Source of the DNA: Vibrio rarus
Lineage (GTDB): Bacteria > Pseudomonadota > Gammaproteobacteria > Enterobacterales > Vibrionaceae
Assembly (NCBI RefSeq): GCF_024347075.1
Contig: NZ_AP024900.1
Span: forward strand, 1,426,001 to 1,490,000
Length of the DNA stretch: 64,000 nucleotides
Reading direction: 5' to 3'
Numbering within the stretch: the stretch's first letter is position 1; each line of letters begins with the position of its first letter. Below, piece after piece: positions 15,704 to 25,275 of the stretch. Below the pieces are notes generated by a model. That model had not been told where the DNA came from. It ran no database searches and saw only the letters and a list, made by a program, of their open reading frames with translations. A program made the position numbers and the translations under genes.

Positions 15704-18700
15704 ATGCAAGTAAAACAGCTATTTAACAAAGACATTACTCGCCAAATCAATGGCGTAGTTAAAGCAGATCAGCTCGGTAACGAAACAGTCTTTACAGAAT
15801 TAGATGAATACGTAGTGACATCTGAACTTCATGAACACATTACACAGTTCTTTGACTACTACATGCCATCTGTCGATAACCCTGATGAAGCATCAAAAAC
15901 TGGTAAGTCTGGCATCTGGGTATCTGGCTTCTTCGGTTCAGGTAAATCGCACTTCATTAAAATCATGTCTTACTTGCTTAAGAATGAGGCGACATCTCAC
16001 AGCGGTATCACCAAAAAAGCGATTGAGTTCTTTGAGGAAAAACTAAGCGAAGACCAAATGTTGCTTGGTGACATGCGTAGAGCTATCCAAAAAGATAACC
16101 ACGTGATCCTGTTTAACATAGACAGTCGTGCAGATACCGATGACAAAGAAGATGCGATCCTCAAGGTATTCCTAAAAGTATTTAACGAATATCTAGGTTA
16201 CTCATCAGATCACCCTCACCTAGCAAACCTAGAGCGTACCTTCGATCAACAAGGTCAGTTTGATGATTTTAAAGCGAAATTCAAAGAAATTTCGGGTAAA
16301 GAGTGGGTGGATGTACGACACAACTACTACCACTACTTGGATCAGTTAATTGATACCTTCTCTCACCTCACAGAACAGAGTGAAGAGTCGAGTGAACTGG
16401 CTATCGAAATGCTTGATGAGAACTTCACACTCGATATCCAAAATTTTTGTAAGTGGGTTAGCCAGTTCCTAGAGCAAAACCCAGAAAGTCGTATCAGCTT
16501 CTTCGTGGATGAGATCGGTCAGTTCATCGGTCAAAACACCCAAATGATGCTCAAACTTCAAACCATCACAGAGAACTTGGGTACACACTGTAATGGTAAA
16601 GCATGGGTTGTCGTGACATCTCAAGAAGATATCGATGCTGTACTAGGTAAGATGCAGGAAGGCTCACGTAAAAACGACTTTTCTCGTATCCAACAGCGTT
16701 TCCAACGTCTTTCTCTATCTAGTTCGAACGTAAACGAAGTTATCGAAAAACGTCTACTAGACAAAACTGAGCCTGCACAAGTTGCCCTAGCCTCTCTGTA
16801 TGAGCAGAAAGGTGATATTATCCGCAGTCAGCTTAGCTTTGAAAAAACCAATACCGCTGAATTTTCTAACTTCTCTGGTATAGATAACTTTGTTTCTAGC
16901 TATCCGTTTGCCCCTTATCAGTACAACCTGATTCAGAAAGTATTCTCTGGAATCAGTCAAACTGGTGCTGCTGGTACACACCTTGCTAAAGGTGAACGCT
17001 CACTGATTGAAGCTTTCCAAACCGCAACAAATCAATTCTCAGATGATGATATTGGTCGCCTAATTCCGCTTTACAGCTTCTATCCTTCCATCAAGAAGTT
17101 CTTGGATACGGCTGTAGTGCGTGACATTAACCACGCTGCTGAGAAAAGTTCGATCTCAGATTTCTCAGTAAAAGTTCTACAAACACTGTTCATGATCCGC
17201 TATGTGGAAGAGATGAAATCGACCATCGATAACATCGTAACTCTTTGTATCTCGGAGGTTGATCAAGATAAACGTGAACTGCGCATCAAGATTACAGATA
17301 GCCTAGATACTCTAGAGAATAACCTACTTATCTCTCGCCAGAATGACGAATACATTTTCCTGACCAATGAAGAAAAGGAAATTGAAAAAGAGATCCAGAA
17401 TACAGACATCGAAACGTCAGATGAAACACTGGAGTTAAGTAAGATTCTGTTTGACGAAATCCTAAAGAAAAGCAAAGTCTACCGTTACCCAGAAAACAAC
17501 CAAGACTTCCCTGCTTCCCGCTTCTGTAACGGTCAGCCTTTTGAAAAAGGTTCAACGGACAATGACCTATGCTTGAAGATCATCTCACCAATTGACGCAA
17601 GTTACGATGAAATGAGTGATGCGGTTTGTGGTAATGAATCAAAAGAAACGGTACTGATTAAACTTCAAGATCACCCACGCCTGTTCTCGGAGCTTCGTAC
17701 CTACATCCGCACCGCTAAATATACTCGTAAGAACTCTGGTCGTGATGCTGAAATGGAACTGCTTATTCGTGCCAAAGCAGCAGAGAACAGTGCGAGACGC
17801 AAACAAATTGTTATCGACCTTGAAGACATTATCAAAGAGTCTGACTTCTACCTGTTAGGTCAAAACTACAATGCAAAAGGCACATCCTCTACTGCAATTA
17901 TCGAGAACGCTTACCATCAGTTCATTGAAGACACGTTTGATAAACTGAAATACGTACAACCGTATAAAGGCAGCATCAGAGAGCAGATCCAACAAACCTT
18001 GATTGTTGACGATCTAAGCCAGATGAACATCGACCTTACTGATGTAGAAGCAAATCCAAGAGCACTACTAGAACTTGAGCAGCATATTTCGATCAGTGAT
18101 GAGTATAACCGTACTCTAACGGCTGGTGATTTAGTGAAGAAATTCTCTCGTAGACCGTTTGGCTGGCATGATAACGAAATCATTCTGATGATTGCCCGTC
18201 TTGCTGCATCTGACAAAATCAAGTTCCAGGCAAACCAACAACATGTACCACTTCGTGGAGCGTTTGAGCACCTTGATAAGCCAGCGAAGCGTGCAAACCT
18301 ACGAATTCGTAAGGTTCAAAAGCAATCAGATGCCAACCTAAAGAAAGCATCAAAACTGTATAAAGACGTATTTGAGAAAAACGCTCCAGCTTCAGAGAGT
18401 GAGTTACACACCCAAGCCATCAATGCATTTAAAGCTATTCTGGCTAAACTGAAAGACTTTAAGGCAAAATCAACGACTGGTCGCTACCCAGGTACTATCG
18501 TCATCGAAGAAGGCATCGATATGCTGAATATCCTAGTGGAGCAACAAGGCAGCTATAAGTTTATTGATGAGTTCCTACGTCAAGGCAATGACCTAGAAGA
18601 GTTCATCGAAGAGTACGAAGAGATCGAAGTCTTCTACGACAAACACTTCAACACTTGGCAAAACTTGGCAACAGCGTTAAATGTTGAGTTTGCAAAAAAC

Positions 18701-19423
18701 CGAAAACTACTTGAGACCTCTTCTGAAGCAAAAGCTGCATTAGAGAAGCTAGAAGCGATCTACAACAGCAAACAGCCTTATGGAAAGATCAAGCAGATTA
18801 AACCTCAAATAGACATCGTAGCGGGTGTTAATAACGACCTACTGAACGCTCGCAGAGCTGACGTAACAAGCAAGATTGAAACTGCCATCCTTGACGTACA
18901 GCAACATATTGCTGACTGTCATGCACCTGACACCATCAGTAATCAAGCACTGCGACCTTTACAATTATCTATTAAGCGCCTTGAAAGCCTGATGAGCATC
19001 GCTGAAATCAATGAAGAGTTACGTAGCTCCGACAACCTTGTGGAAGATGCCGAAGCCATTATTAACAGCTACATCGACCAGCAAGAAAAAGAAGCTAAGC
19101 GCTTAGAAGAGCAACGTAAAGCTGACGAAACGAAAAGTAACGAACCAAACTCCAATGGCTCACTAGGTTTAGACGAACCGAATAGCCATACAGGTTACAA
19201 CACGACTAACACAGGTGGTAAAGAGACTGGAACCATTAATGAGCCAACGCCAAGCAAACCTGCTGGTAAAAAAGTAGTGACCGTTAAACCAAGTACCATC
19301 TTCCAAGAGGTAGCGCATAGTGCTTACCTAGAAACCGAAGAAGAGCTTGATAAGTACCTAGCTGCGTTAAAGTCTGAACTCTCTGGGCTTATCGCTGCAA
19401 ACCACAAAGTGCGCATCAAATAA
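15704..19423 (+). CDS. brxC: BREX protein BrxC, AAA+ ATPase
   Basis: A 1239-residue AAA+ ATPase, the largest helper of the system. Walker A is GFFGSGKS at residues 75-82, and the Walker B/sensor region is SFFVDEIGQFIG (about 265). Long helical middle and C-terminal parts follow, with a low-complexity polar linker near residues 1145-1190 (SNEPNSNGSLG, TTNTGGKETG) and a final conserved helical tip. BrxC is essential for defence in type 1 BREX. A hairpin separates it from pglX, which may set the ratio of the two proteins. Confidence 0.95.
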   Translation: MQVKQLFNKDITRQINGVVKADQLGNETVFTELDEYVVTSELHEHITQFFDYYMPSVDNPDEASKTGKSGIWVSGFFGSGKSHFIKIMSYLLKNEATSHSGITKKAIEFFEEKLSEDQMLLGDMRRAIQKDNHVILFNIDSRADTDDKEDAILKVFLKVFNEYLGYSSDHPHLANLERTFDQQGQFDDFKAKFKEISGKEWVDVRHNYYHYLDQLIDTFSHLTEQSEESSELAIEMLDENFTLDIQNFCKWVSQFLEQNPESRISFFVDEIGQFIGQNTQMMLKLQTITENLGTHCNGKAWVVVTSQEDIDAVLGKMQEGSRKNDFSRIQQRFQRLSLSSSNVNEVIEKRLLDKTEPAQVALASLYEQKGDIIRSQLSFEKTNTAEFSNFSGIDNFVSSYPFAPYQYNLIQKVFSGISQTGAAGTHLAKGERSLIEAFQTATNQFSDDDIGRLIPLYSFYPSIKKFLDTAVVRDINHAAEKSSISDFSVKVLQTLFMIRYVEEMKSTIDNIVTLCISEVDQDKRELRIKITDSLDTLENNLLISRQNDEYIFLTNEEKEIEKEIQNTDIETSDETLELSKILFDEILKKSKVYRYPENNQDFPASRFCNGQPFEKGSTDNDLCLKIISPIDASYDEMSDAVCGNESKETVLIKLQDHPRLFSELRTYIRTAKYTRKNSGRDAEMELLIRAKAAENSARRKQIVIDLEDIIKESDFYLLGQNYNAKGTSSTAIIENAYHQFIEDTFDKLKYVQPYKGSIREQIQQTLIVDDLSQMNIDLTDVEANPRALLELEQHISISDEYNRTLTAGDLVKKFSRRPFGWHDNEIILMIARLAASDKIKFQANQQHVPLRGAFEHLDKPAKRANLRIRKVQKQSDANLKKASKLYKDVFEKNAPASESELHTQAINAFKAILAKLKDFKAKSTTGRYPGTIVIEEGIDMLNILVEQQGSYKFIDEFLRQGNDLEEFIEEYEEIEVFYDKHFNTWQNLATALNVEFAKNRKLLETSSEAKAALEKLEAIYNSKQPYGKIKQIKPQIDIVAGVNNDLLNARRADVTSKIETAILDVQQHIADCHAPDTISNQALRPLQLSIKRLESLMSIAEINEELRSSDNLVEDAEAIINSYIDQQEKEAKRLEEQRKADETKSNEPNSNGSLGLDEPNSHTGYNTTNTGGKETGTINEPTPSKPAGKKVVTVKPSTIFQEVAHSAYLETEEELDKYLAALKSELSGLIAANHKVRIK

Positions 19424-19450
19424 CTAAACGGAACAAATTATAGATTGAAG

Positions 19451-19475
19451 CCACGCTCATAGAGCGTGGATTTTC
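19451..19475 (+). terminator. hairpin between brxC and pglX
   Basis: Perfect 7-base stem CCACGCT / AGCGTGG with a CATAG loop, followed by ATTTTCT. It has the form of a weak rho-independent terminator or attenuator inside the operon, 20 bases before the pglX start. Confidence 0.55.
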
Positions 19476-19495
19476 TAACTGAATAGAGACTTAGA

Positions 19496-22400
19496 ATGAA
19501 TACAAACAAACTAAAAGCTTACGCACCAAAAGCTCGTATCGCTTTTATGGATGCAGTAGAGAAAAAAGCAGCTACGCTCGGTTTATACACTGATCGAATC
19601 GCAGACATGTCTACTGATGGCGATAACGCAGTAATTGAAGGGCGTATCTTCACTCGCAAGCAAGGTCAGCAGCGTAACCAGTTAGTAAGACGCATCAACG
19701 AGCTTGGTACTACGAATGGTAAGTTAGATTTAGAGCTAGGCTTTAAACAGTTCGTCAATGAAACCGCTTTTACTTGGTTTAACCGTTTAACAGCAATCCG
19801 TTTCATGGAAATCAACGACTACCTCGATCATGGCTACCGTGTATTGAGTAAAGGTGAAAACGCTTTATTTGGTGAAGGTTTTGAAATTCTTGGTGCTGCG
19901 GCAGATATTGCTGATGATTTAGGTTTAAACAAAGACCAAATCATCGACATGGTGCTCGATGGCGGCAAAGAAGAAGAGCTATACCGCACCATTCTGCTTG
20001 GTCAATGTCACCAGTTAAGTGGAGCAATGCCCCAAATTTTTGGTGGCATAGGGTTTGAGAAACTTGATGACGCAACAGAGCTTCTCCTACCTGACAACCT
20101 AACCAAGACGGATTCCATCTTAAAAGATCTGATCAATGAAGTACCAGAAGATAACTGGACTGAAATTGAAGTGATCGGTTGGCTTTACCAATTCTACATC
20201 TCGGAATACAAAGATACCGTCATCGGTAAAGTGGTAAAAACAGAAGATATCCCAGCGGCGACACAGTTATTCACGCCTAACTGGATTGTGAAATACATGG
20301 TCCATAACTCGCTTGGACGTAAGTGGTTGGCTACCTACCCAGACTCTGAACTAAAAGATAAAATGGAGTATTACATTAATCCCGCAGAGCAAAGCGAAGA
20401 GGTTATCGAGCAACTTAAAGCGATAACGCCAAAAAGCATTGATCCTGAAACCATCAAAGTGATCGATCCCGCTTGCGGAAGTGGACACATTCTGGTTGAA
20501 GTCTATGATGTTCTTCGTGAAATCTACCTTGAGCTAGACTACCGTCCTCGTGAAATTCCAGAGCTTATCTTAACCAAGAACATCTTTGCCCTTGATATTG
20601 ATGACAGGGCGGTTCAAATGGCAAGTTTCGCATTGCTAATGAAGGCTCGTGAAGATGATAAACGTATATTTAGTCGTGACATTACTCTTAATATCCACTC
20701 TATCCAGTCTACTGAAAGCTGGGATGTTAATCAGCTTTGGAATGATCTAGATCTAGAGGGTCAGAGGCAAACAGGCTCAACAGCTGATCTTTTCGCATCC
20801 AATGCTCCTGAAAGCATTAATTTGAGCGATAAGAGCAAGCGATATATCGAGTTGCTCAATTACCTTAAAGAAACCTTCATTGAAGCTAAAAGCTTGGGTT
20901 CATTAATTCAGATAGACGCTGGGTATTCCGAAACGGTAGAACAATTGAAGTCTGAGAGTTTGAAAAAATTATCTTCAAACTCTCAGGTTGCTGAGCTGGC
21001 TGCTCAGCAGGTACTGCCTGTTTTATATCAAGCACAACTTCTAGCTACTACGTATGATGTAACTGTGGCAAATCCACCTTATAACGGTAGTAAATACCAA
21101 ACACCAAAAATAAAAAAGTATCTTAAAGATAATTTTAAAGGCTATGAAAAAGATTTATTTTCTGCATTTATAGCTCGAAATCTACAACTAACTAATAAAC
21201 ATGGTGAATTAGGGTTTATGACACCATTCGTTTGGATGTTTATATCAAGCTATGAAAAGCTTAGATCTAATTTGATTAATAAAGAGATAATATCAACACT
21301 AGTACAGCTTGAATATTCTGGTTTTGATGGAGCAACGGTACCGATTTGTACTTTCACTTTGACAAAAGGCCATATTCCCAATTACAAAGGCTCTTATATT
21401 CGTCTATCTGAGTTTAAAGGTGCTGCAAACCAAGGACCAAAAACGCTTGAAGCAATACATTACTCTAAATGTAACTATCTTTTTGAAGCAAAGTCTGATG
21501 ATTTCAGTCGCATACCAGGTAACCCTATAGCCTATTGGGCTTCAGAATCTACCTTCAGTCAGTTTGGCAAAAGTTCATTAGGTGAAATAGGAAAAGTTAG
21601 ACAAGGACTATTAACCTCGAATAATGATCGTTTTCTACGAAGATGGACTGAAGTTTCAATATCTAAAACTGGATTAAACTTAGATAGAGAGTCTGCTCGA
21701 TTAAGTGGAAAAAAATGGTTTCCAATCAACAAAGGGGGGGACTACCGAAGATGGTATGGAAATCTTGAATTTGTTGTTAATTGGGAAAATGATGGTGAAG
21801 AACTACATAACTTTATCATATCAAAATATGATTATTTAAATGGAAATTCAGGTCTTGTACTTAAAAGAGGGAATCCCTACTTTGAGCCTGCCGTGACTTG
21901 GACCGATATTAGTAGTTCATATTTTGGTGCTAGATATATGCCTAAAGGAATGCTTTATGAGAAAGGTGGATCATGTGCTTATTACAACAACAATAAAGTA
22001 CTGTTAGCATGTTTATGTTCAAATGTTACAACTCACTTTCTCAGATTTTTAAGTCCCACTCTTCATTATCAAGTAGGAGACATTGCAAACCTTCCAGTAA
22101 TTGATGATATCGACTTAGATACTACCAATGAAATAGAAATGATACATGATAGAATCGTTAATATTTCTAAGTTGGACTGGGATAGCCAGGAAACTTCTTG
22201 GGATTTTAATACTTTACCTCTTGTGAACTATGTAGATGATAAAAACCTGGAAGAAAACTACAATGCTCTTATTAATGACCAAAATAACAGCTTATACGAA
22301 TTAAAGAACCTTGAAGAACGAAACAATACAATTTTTACGATGCTATTTGGTTTAACGGATGAACTTGAATGTGAAATGCAGTTAAAGAGCTTAACTCTTT

Positions 22401-23251
22401 CTACCAATCCACACTTTAACGGAAAAAGAACAGACTCGGATTCTGCCAAAGAACTAATTAGGCAATCAAAGACTTTCATTGAACTACTTTCTTTTTGCAT
22501 AGGATGCATAATGGGTCGCTACTCACTAGACACTGGCGGCCTACTTTATGCTAATTCAGGAAATAGTGGTTTCAAAGAACTTGTCTCTGAACATGCATAT
22601 AAAAGCTATGCTGTTGACGATGATGGTATTGTACCACTAGCGGATGAAGAGTGGATCTTCGAAGATGATGCTACTATTCGCTTCCGTGAATTTGTAAAAA
22701 CCGTTTGGGGAGAAGAACATCTTCAAGAAAACTTAGATTTTGTTGCAGAAAGCCTGTGCTTAGATGCTATCAAAGCCAAGAAAAATGAAAGCTCTATGGA
22801 TACCATTAGACGCTACTTCTCAACACAGTTCTTTAAAGACCATGTGAAGACCTATAAGAAGCGCCCTATCTACTGGCTATTCAGTTCTGGTAAGGCTAAG
22901 GCATTTGAATGTTTAGTTTACCTACACCGTTACAATGAAAGTACGCTGTCACGCATGCGGACTGAATATGTAACACCACTGATGGGTAAACTGGAGAGTC
23001 ATAAAGGCATTCTTGAGGATTCCAAGCCGACAGCTTCAGGTGCTGAGCTTCGAGCTATCGACAAAGAACTAAAAACCATCGAGAAGAAACAAGCTGAACT
23101 AGCCACTTTCGATGAAGAGTTGAAGCACTTGTCAGAGATGAAGATCTCCCTTGATCTTGATAATGGCGTAAAAGAAAACTACGGTAAATTTGGTAACTTA
23201 CTCGCAGATGCTAAAGCCATTCACGGCAAGAAGCCTGCCGAAATCAAATAA
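19496..23251 (+). CDS. pglX: BREX DNA adenine methyltransferase PglX
   Basis: A 1251-residue site-specific N6-adenine methyltransferase that marks host DNA and is needed for BREX defence. The SAM motif is DPACGSGH at residues 324-331 and the catalytic motif is NPPY at 526-529. An N-terminal helical domain precedes the methylase. The middle and later part (about residues 400-1050) should hold the target recognition region, and a coiled-coil tail ends the protein. The DNA from about 20.7 to 22.6 kb is clearly AT-richer than either end of the gene, which suggests exchange of the specificity region. Hairpins flank the gene on both sides. The recognition sequence cannot be inferred here. Confidence 0.95.
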   Translation: MNTNKLKAYAPKARIAFMDAVEKKAATLGLYTDRIADMSTDGDNAVIEGRIFTRKQGQQRNQLVRRINELGTTNGKLDLELGFKQFVNETAFTWFNRLTAIRFMEINDYLDHGYRVLSKGENALFGEGFEILGAAADIADDLGLNKDQIIDMVLDGGKEEELYRTILLGQCHQLSGAMPQIFGGIGFEKLDDATELLLPDNLTKTDSILKDLINEVPEDNWTEIEVIGWLYQFYISEYKDTVIGKVVKTEDIPAATQLFTPNWIVKYMVHNSLGRKWLATYPDSELKDKMEYYINPAEQSEEVIEQLKAITPKSIDPETIKVIDPACGSGHILVEVYDVLREIYLELDYRPREIPELILTKNIFALDIDDRAVQMASFALLMKAREDDKRIFSRDITLNIHSIQSTESWDVNQLWNDLDLEGQRQTGSTADLFASNAPESINLSDKSKRYIELLNYLKETFIEAKSLGSLIQIDAGYSETVEQLKSESLKKLSSNSQVAELAAQQVLPVLYQAQLLATTYDVTVANPPYNGSKYQTPKIKKYLKDNFKGYEKDLFSAFIARNLQLTNKHGELGFMTPFVWMFISSYEKLRSNLINKEIISTLVQLEYSGFDGATVPICTFTLTKGHIPNYKGSYIRLSEFKGAANQGPKTLEAIHYSKCNYLFEAKSDDFSRIPGNPIAYWASESTFSQFGKSSLGEIGKVRQGLLTSNNDRFLRRWTEVSISKTGLNLDRESARLSGKKWFPINKGGDYRRWYGNLEFVVNWENDGEELHNFIISKYDYLNGNSGLVLKRGNPYFEPAVTWTDISSSYFGARYMPKGMLYEKGGSCAYYNNNKVLLACLCSNVTTHFLRFLSPTLHYQVGDIANLPVIDDIDLDTTNEIEMIHDRIVNISKLDWDSQETSWDFNTLPLVNYVDDKNLEENYNALINDQNNSLYELKNLEERNNTIFTMLFGLTDELECEMQLKSLTLSTNPHFNGKRTDSDSAKELIRQSKTFIELLSFCIGCIMGRYSLDTGGLLYANSGNSGFKELVSEHAYKSYAVDDDGIVPLADEEWIFEDDATIRFREFVKTVWGEEHLQENLDFVAESLCLDAIKAKKNESSMDTIRRYFSTQFFKDHVKTYKKRPIYWLFSSGKAKAFECLVYLHRYNESTLSRMRTEYVTPLMGKLESHKGILEDSKPTASGAELRAIDKELKTIEKKQAELATFDEELKHLSEMKISLDLDNGVKENYGKFGNLLADAKAIHGKKPAEIK

Positions 23252-23260
23252 GTAGAAGTC

Positions 23261-23282
23261 ATAGCAGCCTTCGGGCTGCTAT
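23261..23282 (+). terminator. UUCG-loop hairpin after pglX
   Basis: Perfect 9-base stem ATAGCAGCC / GGCTGCTAT closed by a TTCG tetraloop in a C(UUCG)G context, an extra-stable hairpin, 10 bases after the pglX stop. There is no immediate T-run, so it may act as a partial terminator, an mRNA 3'-end stabiliser or a processing barrier. Confidence 0.6.
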
Positions 23283-23380
23283 GTTGCCTATTAAGGCTCG
23301 GTTTTTATCCCTCAACCTCTCTCGCTGAGTTCCGTTAAATGATACAATTAACTCAGAGAAAAATTCTAAGTAAGGTCAGC

Positions 23381-24523
23381 ATGATACAGTCCGTTAGCAT
23401 CGATAATTTCAAGTCATTAGTAGACTTCAACATCGAGTTGTCAAACTTCAACGTATTAGTCGGTTTAAATGGTGCGGGTAAGTCTACCGTACTCCAAGGT
23501 ATCGATTTATTGTCGCAAATGATGCAAGGCGAAATCGACCAATGGCTGACTCAGAGACAATGGGAAAGCTCAGATCTAAACTCTAAGCTAAGCAGCAAGA
23601 AGAACATTGCTTTCACTGTAAAGTTTGCACTTAACCCAGAGCAGACTTTAACGTGGACTGGTAGCTTCAATCTTACTTCCCTACACTGCACAACTGAAAC
23701 CGTAAAGCTTGGAGTAGATACACTTCTTCAAGTTCAGAAAGGCACAGTGAAGTACCTTTCTAACAAGGGTAAATCAAGCCAATCTGACATTATGTTCACC
23801 TACCAAGGCTCTATTCTTTCAGCTTTAAAAGAGCATAACCTAGACGACTCACTATTAAGCTTCAAACAAAGCTTACTTAATGTTCGCTCGCTAGATCTGC
23901 TTTCACCAGAACAACTTAGAGCAAAATCCATTTCAGCTAATGGCAAATTAGGCTTAGGTGGTGAAAGGCTATCAGCTTTCTTGCATGAGATTAAAGCCGA
24001 TGAAAAGAACAAGATAAGCAGTGAGCTAAAAAAAGTTTATTCGCAGCTAGCAAGCTTTAAAACCAAAGCTCTCTCAAATGGTGAGAAGCAACTCGATGTT
24101 ACGGAGAAGTTCGGTGAAAAAGACATCACGACATCTGCTCGACATCTAAACGATGGCATGCTGCGACTCTTGGCTGTCCTATCTCAGATCGGATTAAAAG
24201 ACGATTTTTTGCTATTTGATGAAATAGAAAACGGCATCAACCCAGAGCTTATTGAGTTTCTCATTGATCACTTAGTTAATGCTAAACAGCAAGTTATGCT
24301 GACCACTCACAGCCCTCTCGTTCTTAACTTTATTGAAGACGATGTAGCCAAACAGAGCGTGACTTATCTGTACAAGACCTCGGAGGGTAAGACAAAAGCC
24401 ATCAAGCTATTTGATATACCTTCTATTGCCGAAAAGCTGAGTTTCATGGGTCCTGGGGAGGCATTTATCGATACAGATATGCTTTCTATCTGGAAAGAAA
24501 TAGTTCAAATATCTGAGGGTTAA
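23381..24523 (+). CDS. ABC-type (OLD/RecF-like) AAA ATPase embedded in the BREX operon
   Basis: A 380-residue ATPase with an SMC/OLD-type head. Walker A is GLNGAGKST at residues 28-36, Walker B is LLFDE with Asp280-Glu281, and a switch-type TTHSPLVLNF motif follows. The start at 23381 is preferred over an in-frame ATG at 23339 because AAGG lies just upstream and the domain begins directly with MIQSVSIDNFKSL. No nuclease domain is fused; the next gene, 2 bases away, encodes a TOPRIM-like protein. ATPase plus TOPRIM is the layout of OLD, Gabija GajA and PARIS defence modules. It is not a core BREX gene. Its role here as an added defence effector is inference. Confidence 0.82.
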   Translation: MIQSVSIDNFKSLVDFNIELSNFNVLVGLNGAGKSTVLQGIDLLSQMMQGEIDQWLTQRQWESSDLNSKLSSKKNIAFTVKFALNPEQTLTWTGSFNLTSLHCTTETVKLGVDTLLQVQKGTVKYLSNKGKSSQSDIMFTYQGSILSALKEHNLDDSLLSFKQSLLNVRSLDLLSPEQLRAKSISANGKLGLGGERLSAFLHEIKADEKNKISSELKKVYSQLASFKTKALSNGEKQLDVTEKFGEKDITTSARHLNDGMLRLLAVLSQIGLKDDFLLFDEIENGINPELIEFLIDHLVNAKQQVMLTTHSPLVLNFIEDDVAKQSVTYLYKTSEGKTKAIKLFDIPSIAEKLSFMGPGEAFIDTDMLSIWKEIVQISEG

Positions 24524-24525
24524 AC

Positions 24526-25272
24526 ATGCACTTTATGTTTAGTGGTGAAGGTCCTACAGATATGGGAAAGTGCTTCCCTGCTGCTGATGTATGTACAGGG
24601 GCGAACTATGTTCCAGGTGAAATGGCGCACATTGTCGACAAGTTGACAAATAATTGGCTTATCCAAAATAGGCAATACGAGCTTTCACATCTCGATTTCC
24701 ACATGGTGACATTTGTATCAAAATCACACCTAGTAAACTCTAAACCACCAGCTAAAAGTAAAAAAAGCATGGGGCTTCGAGGAAAAGGAACACCACCAGA
24801 AACCAAATACTACTACGCAAATGCACGAGCACTTGCACAACTTGCAAAACAAAAAGCTGCTGAGCTAAATGATGATGTTGTTGCCGTACTTTTTCGAGAT
24901 GCTGATGGTACGGCTTCAGCAGGACGTGGTATGTGGAAAGACAAATGGGATTCGATGGTCTTAGGATTTACCGCAGAAAACTACGAAGATAAAAGTGTTC
25001 CGATGATCCCAATGCCTAAATCAGAGGCATGGCTTTTGTGCGCATTGAAAAACAACTACCAAAATTGTAATGCGCTTGAGCAAGCTTCAGGTAATGACAA
25101 AGTCGAAAACTCACTAAAAAAGCAACTCGAAATTGTCATTGATGACCAAGACATCACAGACCCGCTTGTTGACCTAATCAAAGATGATCGTATTGACGCT
25201 TCAAAGATCAACATGGACTCCTTTGACCACTTCAAAGCTCATCTACACAAAGTATTAGCGAATGTATTGTAA
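24526..25272 (+). CDS. TOPRIM-like (DUF4276-type) partner of the embedded ATPase
   Basis: A 248-residue protein that begins with a TOPRIM-like first strand and acidic motif (FSGEGPTDMG, Glu8 and Asp12). A second acidic motif, FRDADG (Asp125, Asp127), and a late conserved PKSEAWLLCAL segment follow. The E...DxD spacing suggests a metal-dependent nuclease, as in AriB or the OLD TOPRIM domain, but homology to a named family is only by motif. It sits 2 bases after the ATPase stop and 3 bases before pglZ, so the pair is built into the BREX message. It could be a tRNA- or DNA-cleaving effector controlled by the ATPase. Confidence 0.7.
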   Translation: MHFMFSGEGPTDMGKCFPAADVCTGANYVPGEMAHIVDKLTNNWLIQNRQYELSHLDFHMVTFVSKSHLVNSKPPAKSKKSMGLRGKGTPPETKYYYANARALAQLAKQKAAELNDDVVAVLFRDADGTASAGRGMWKDKWDSMVLGFTAENYEDKSVPMIPMPKSEAWLLCALKNNYQNCNALEQASGNDKVENSLKKQLEIVIDDQDITDPLVDLIKDDRIDASKINMDSFDHFKAHLHKVLANVL

Positions 25273-25275
25273 CGT

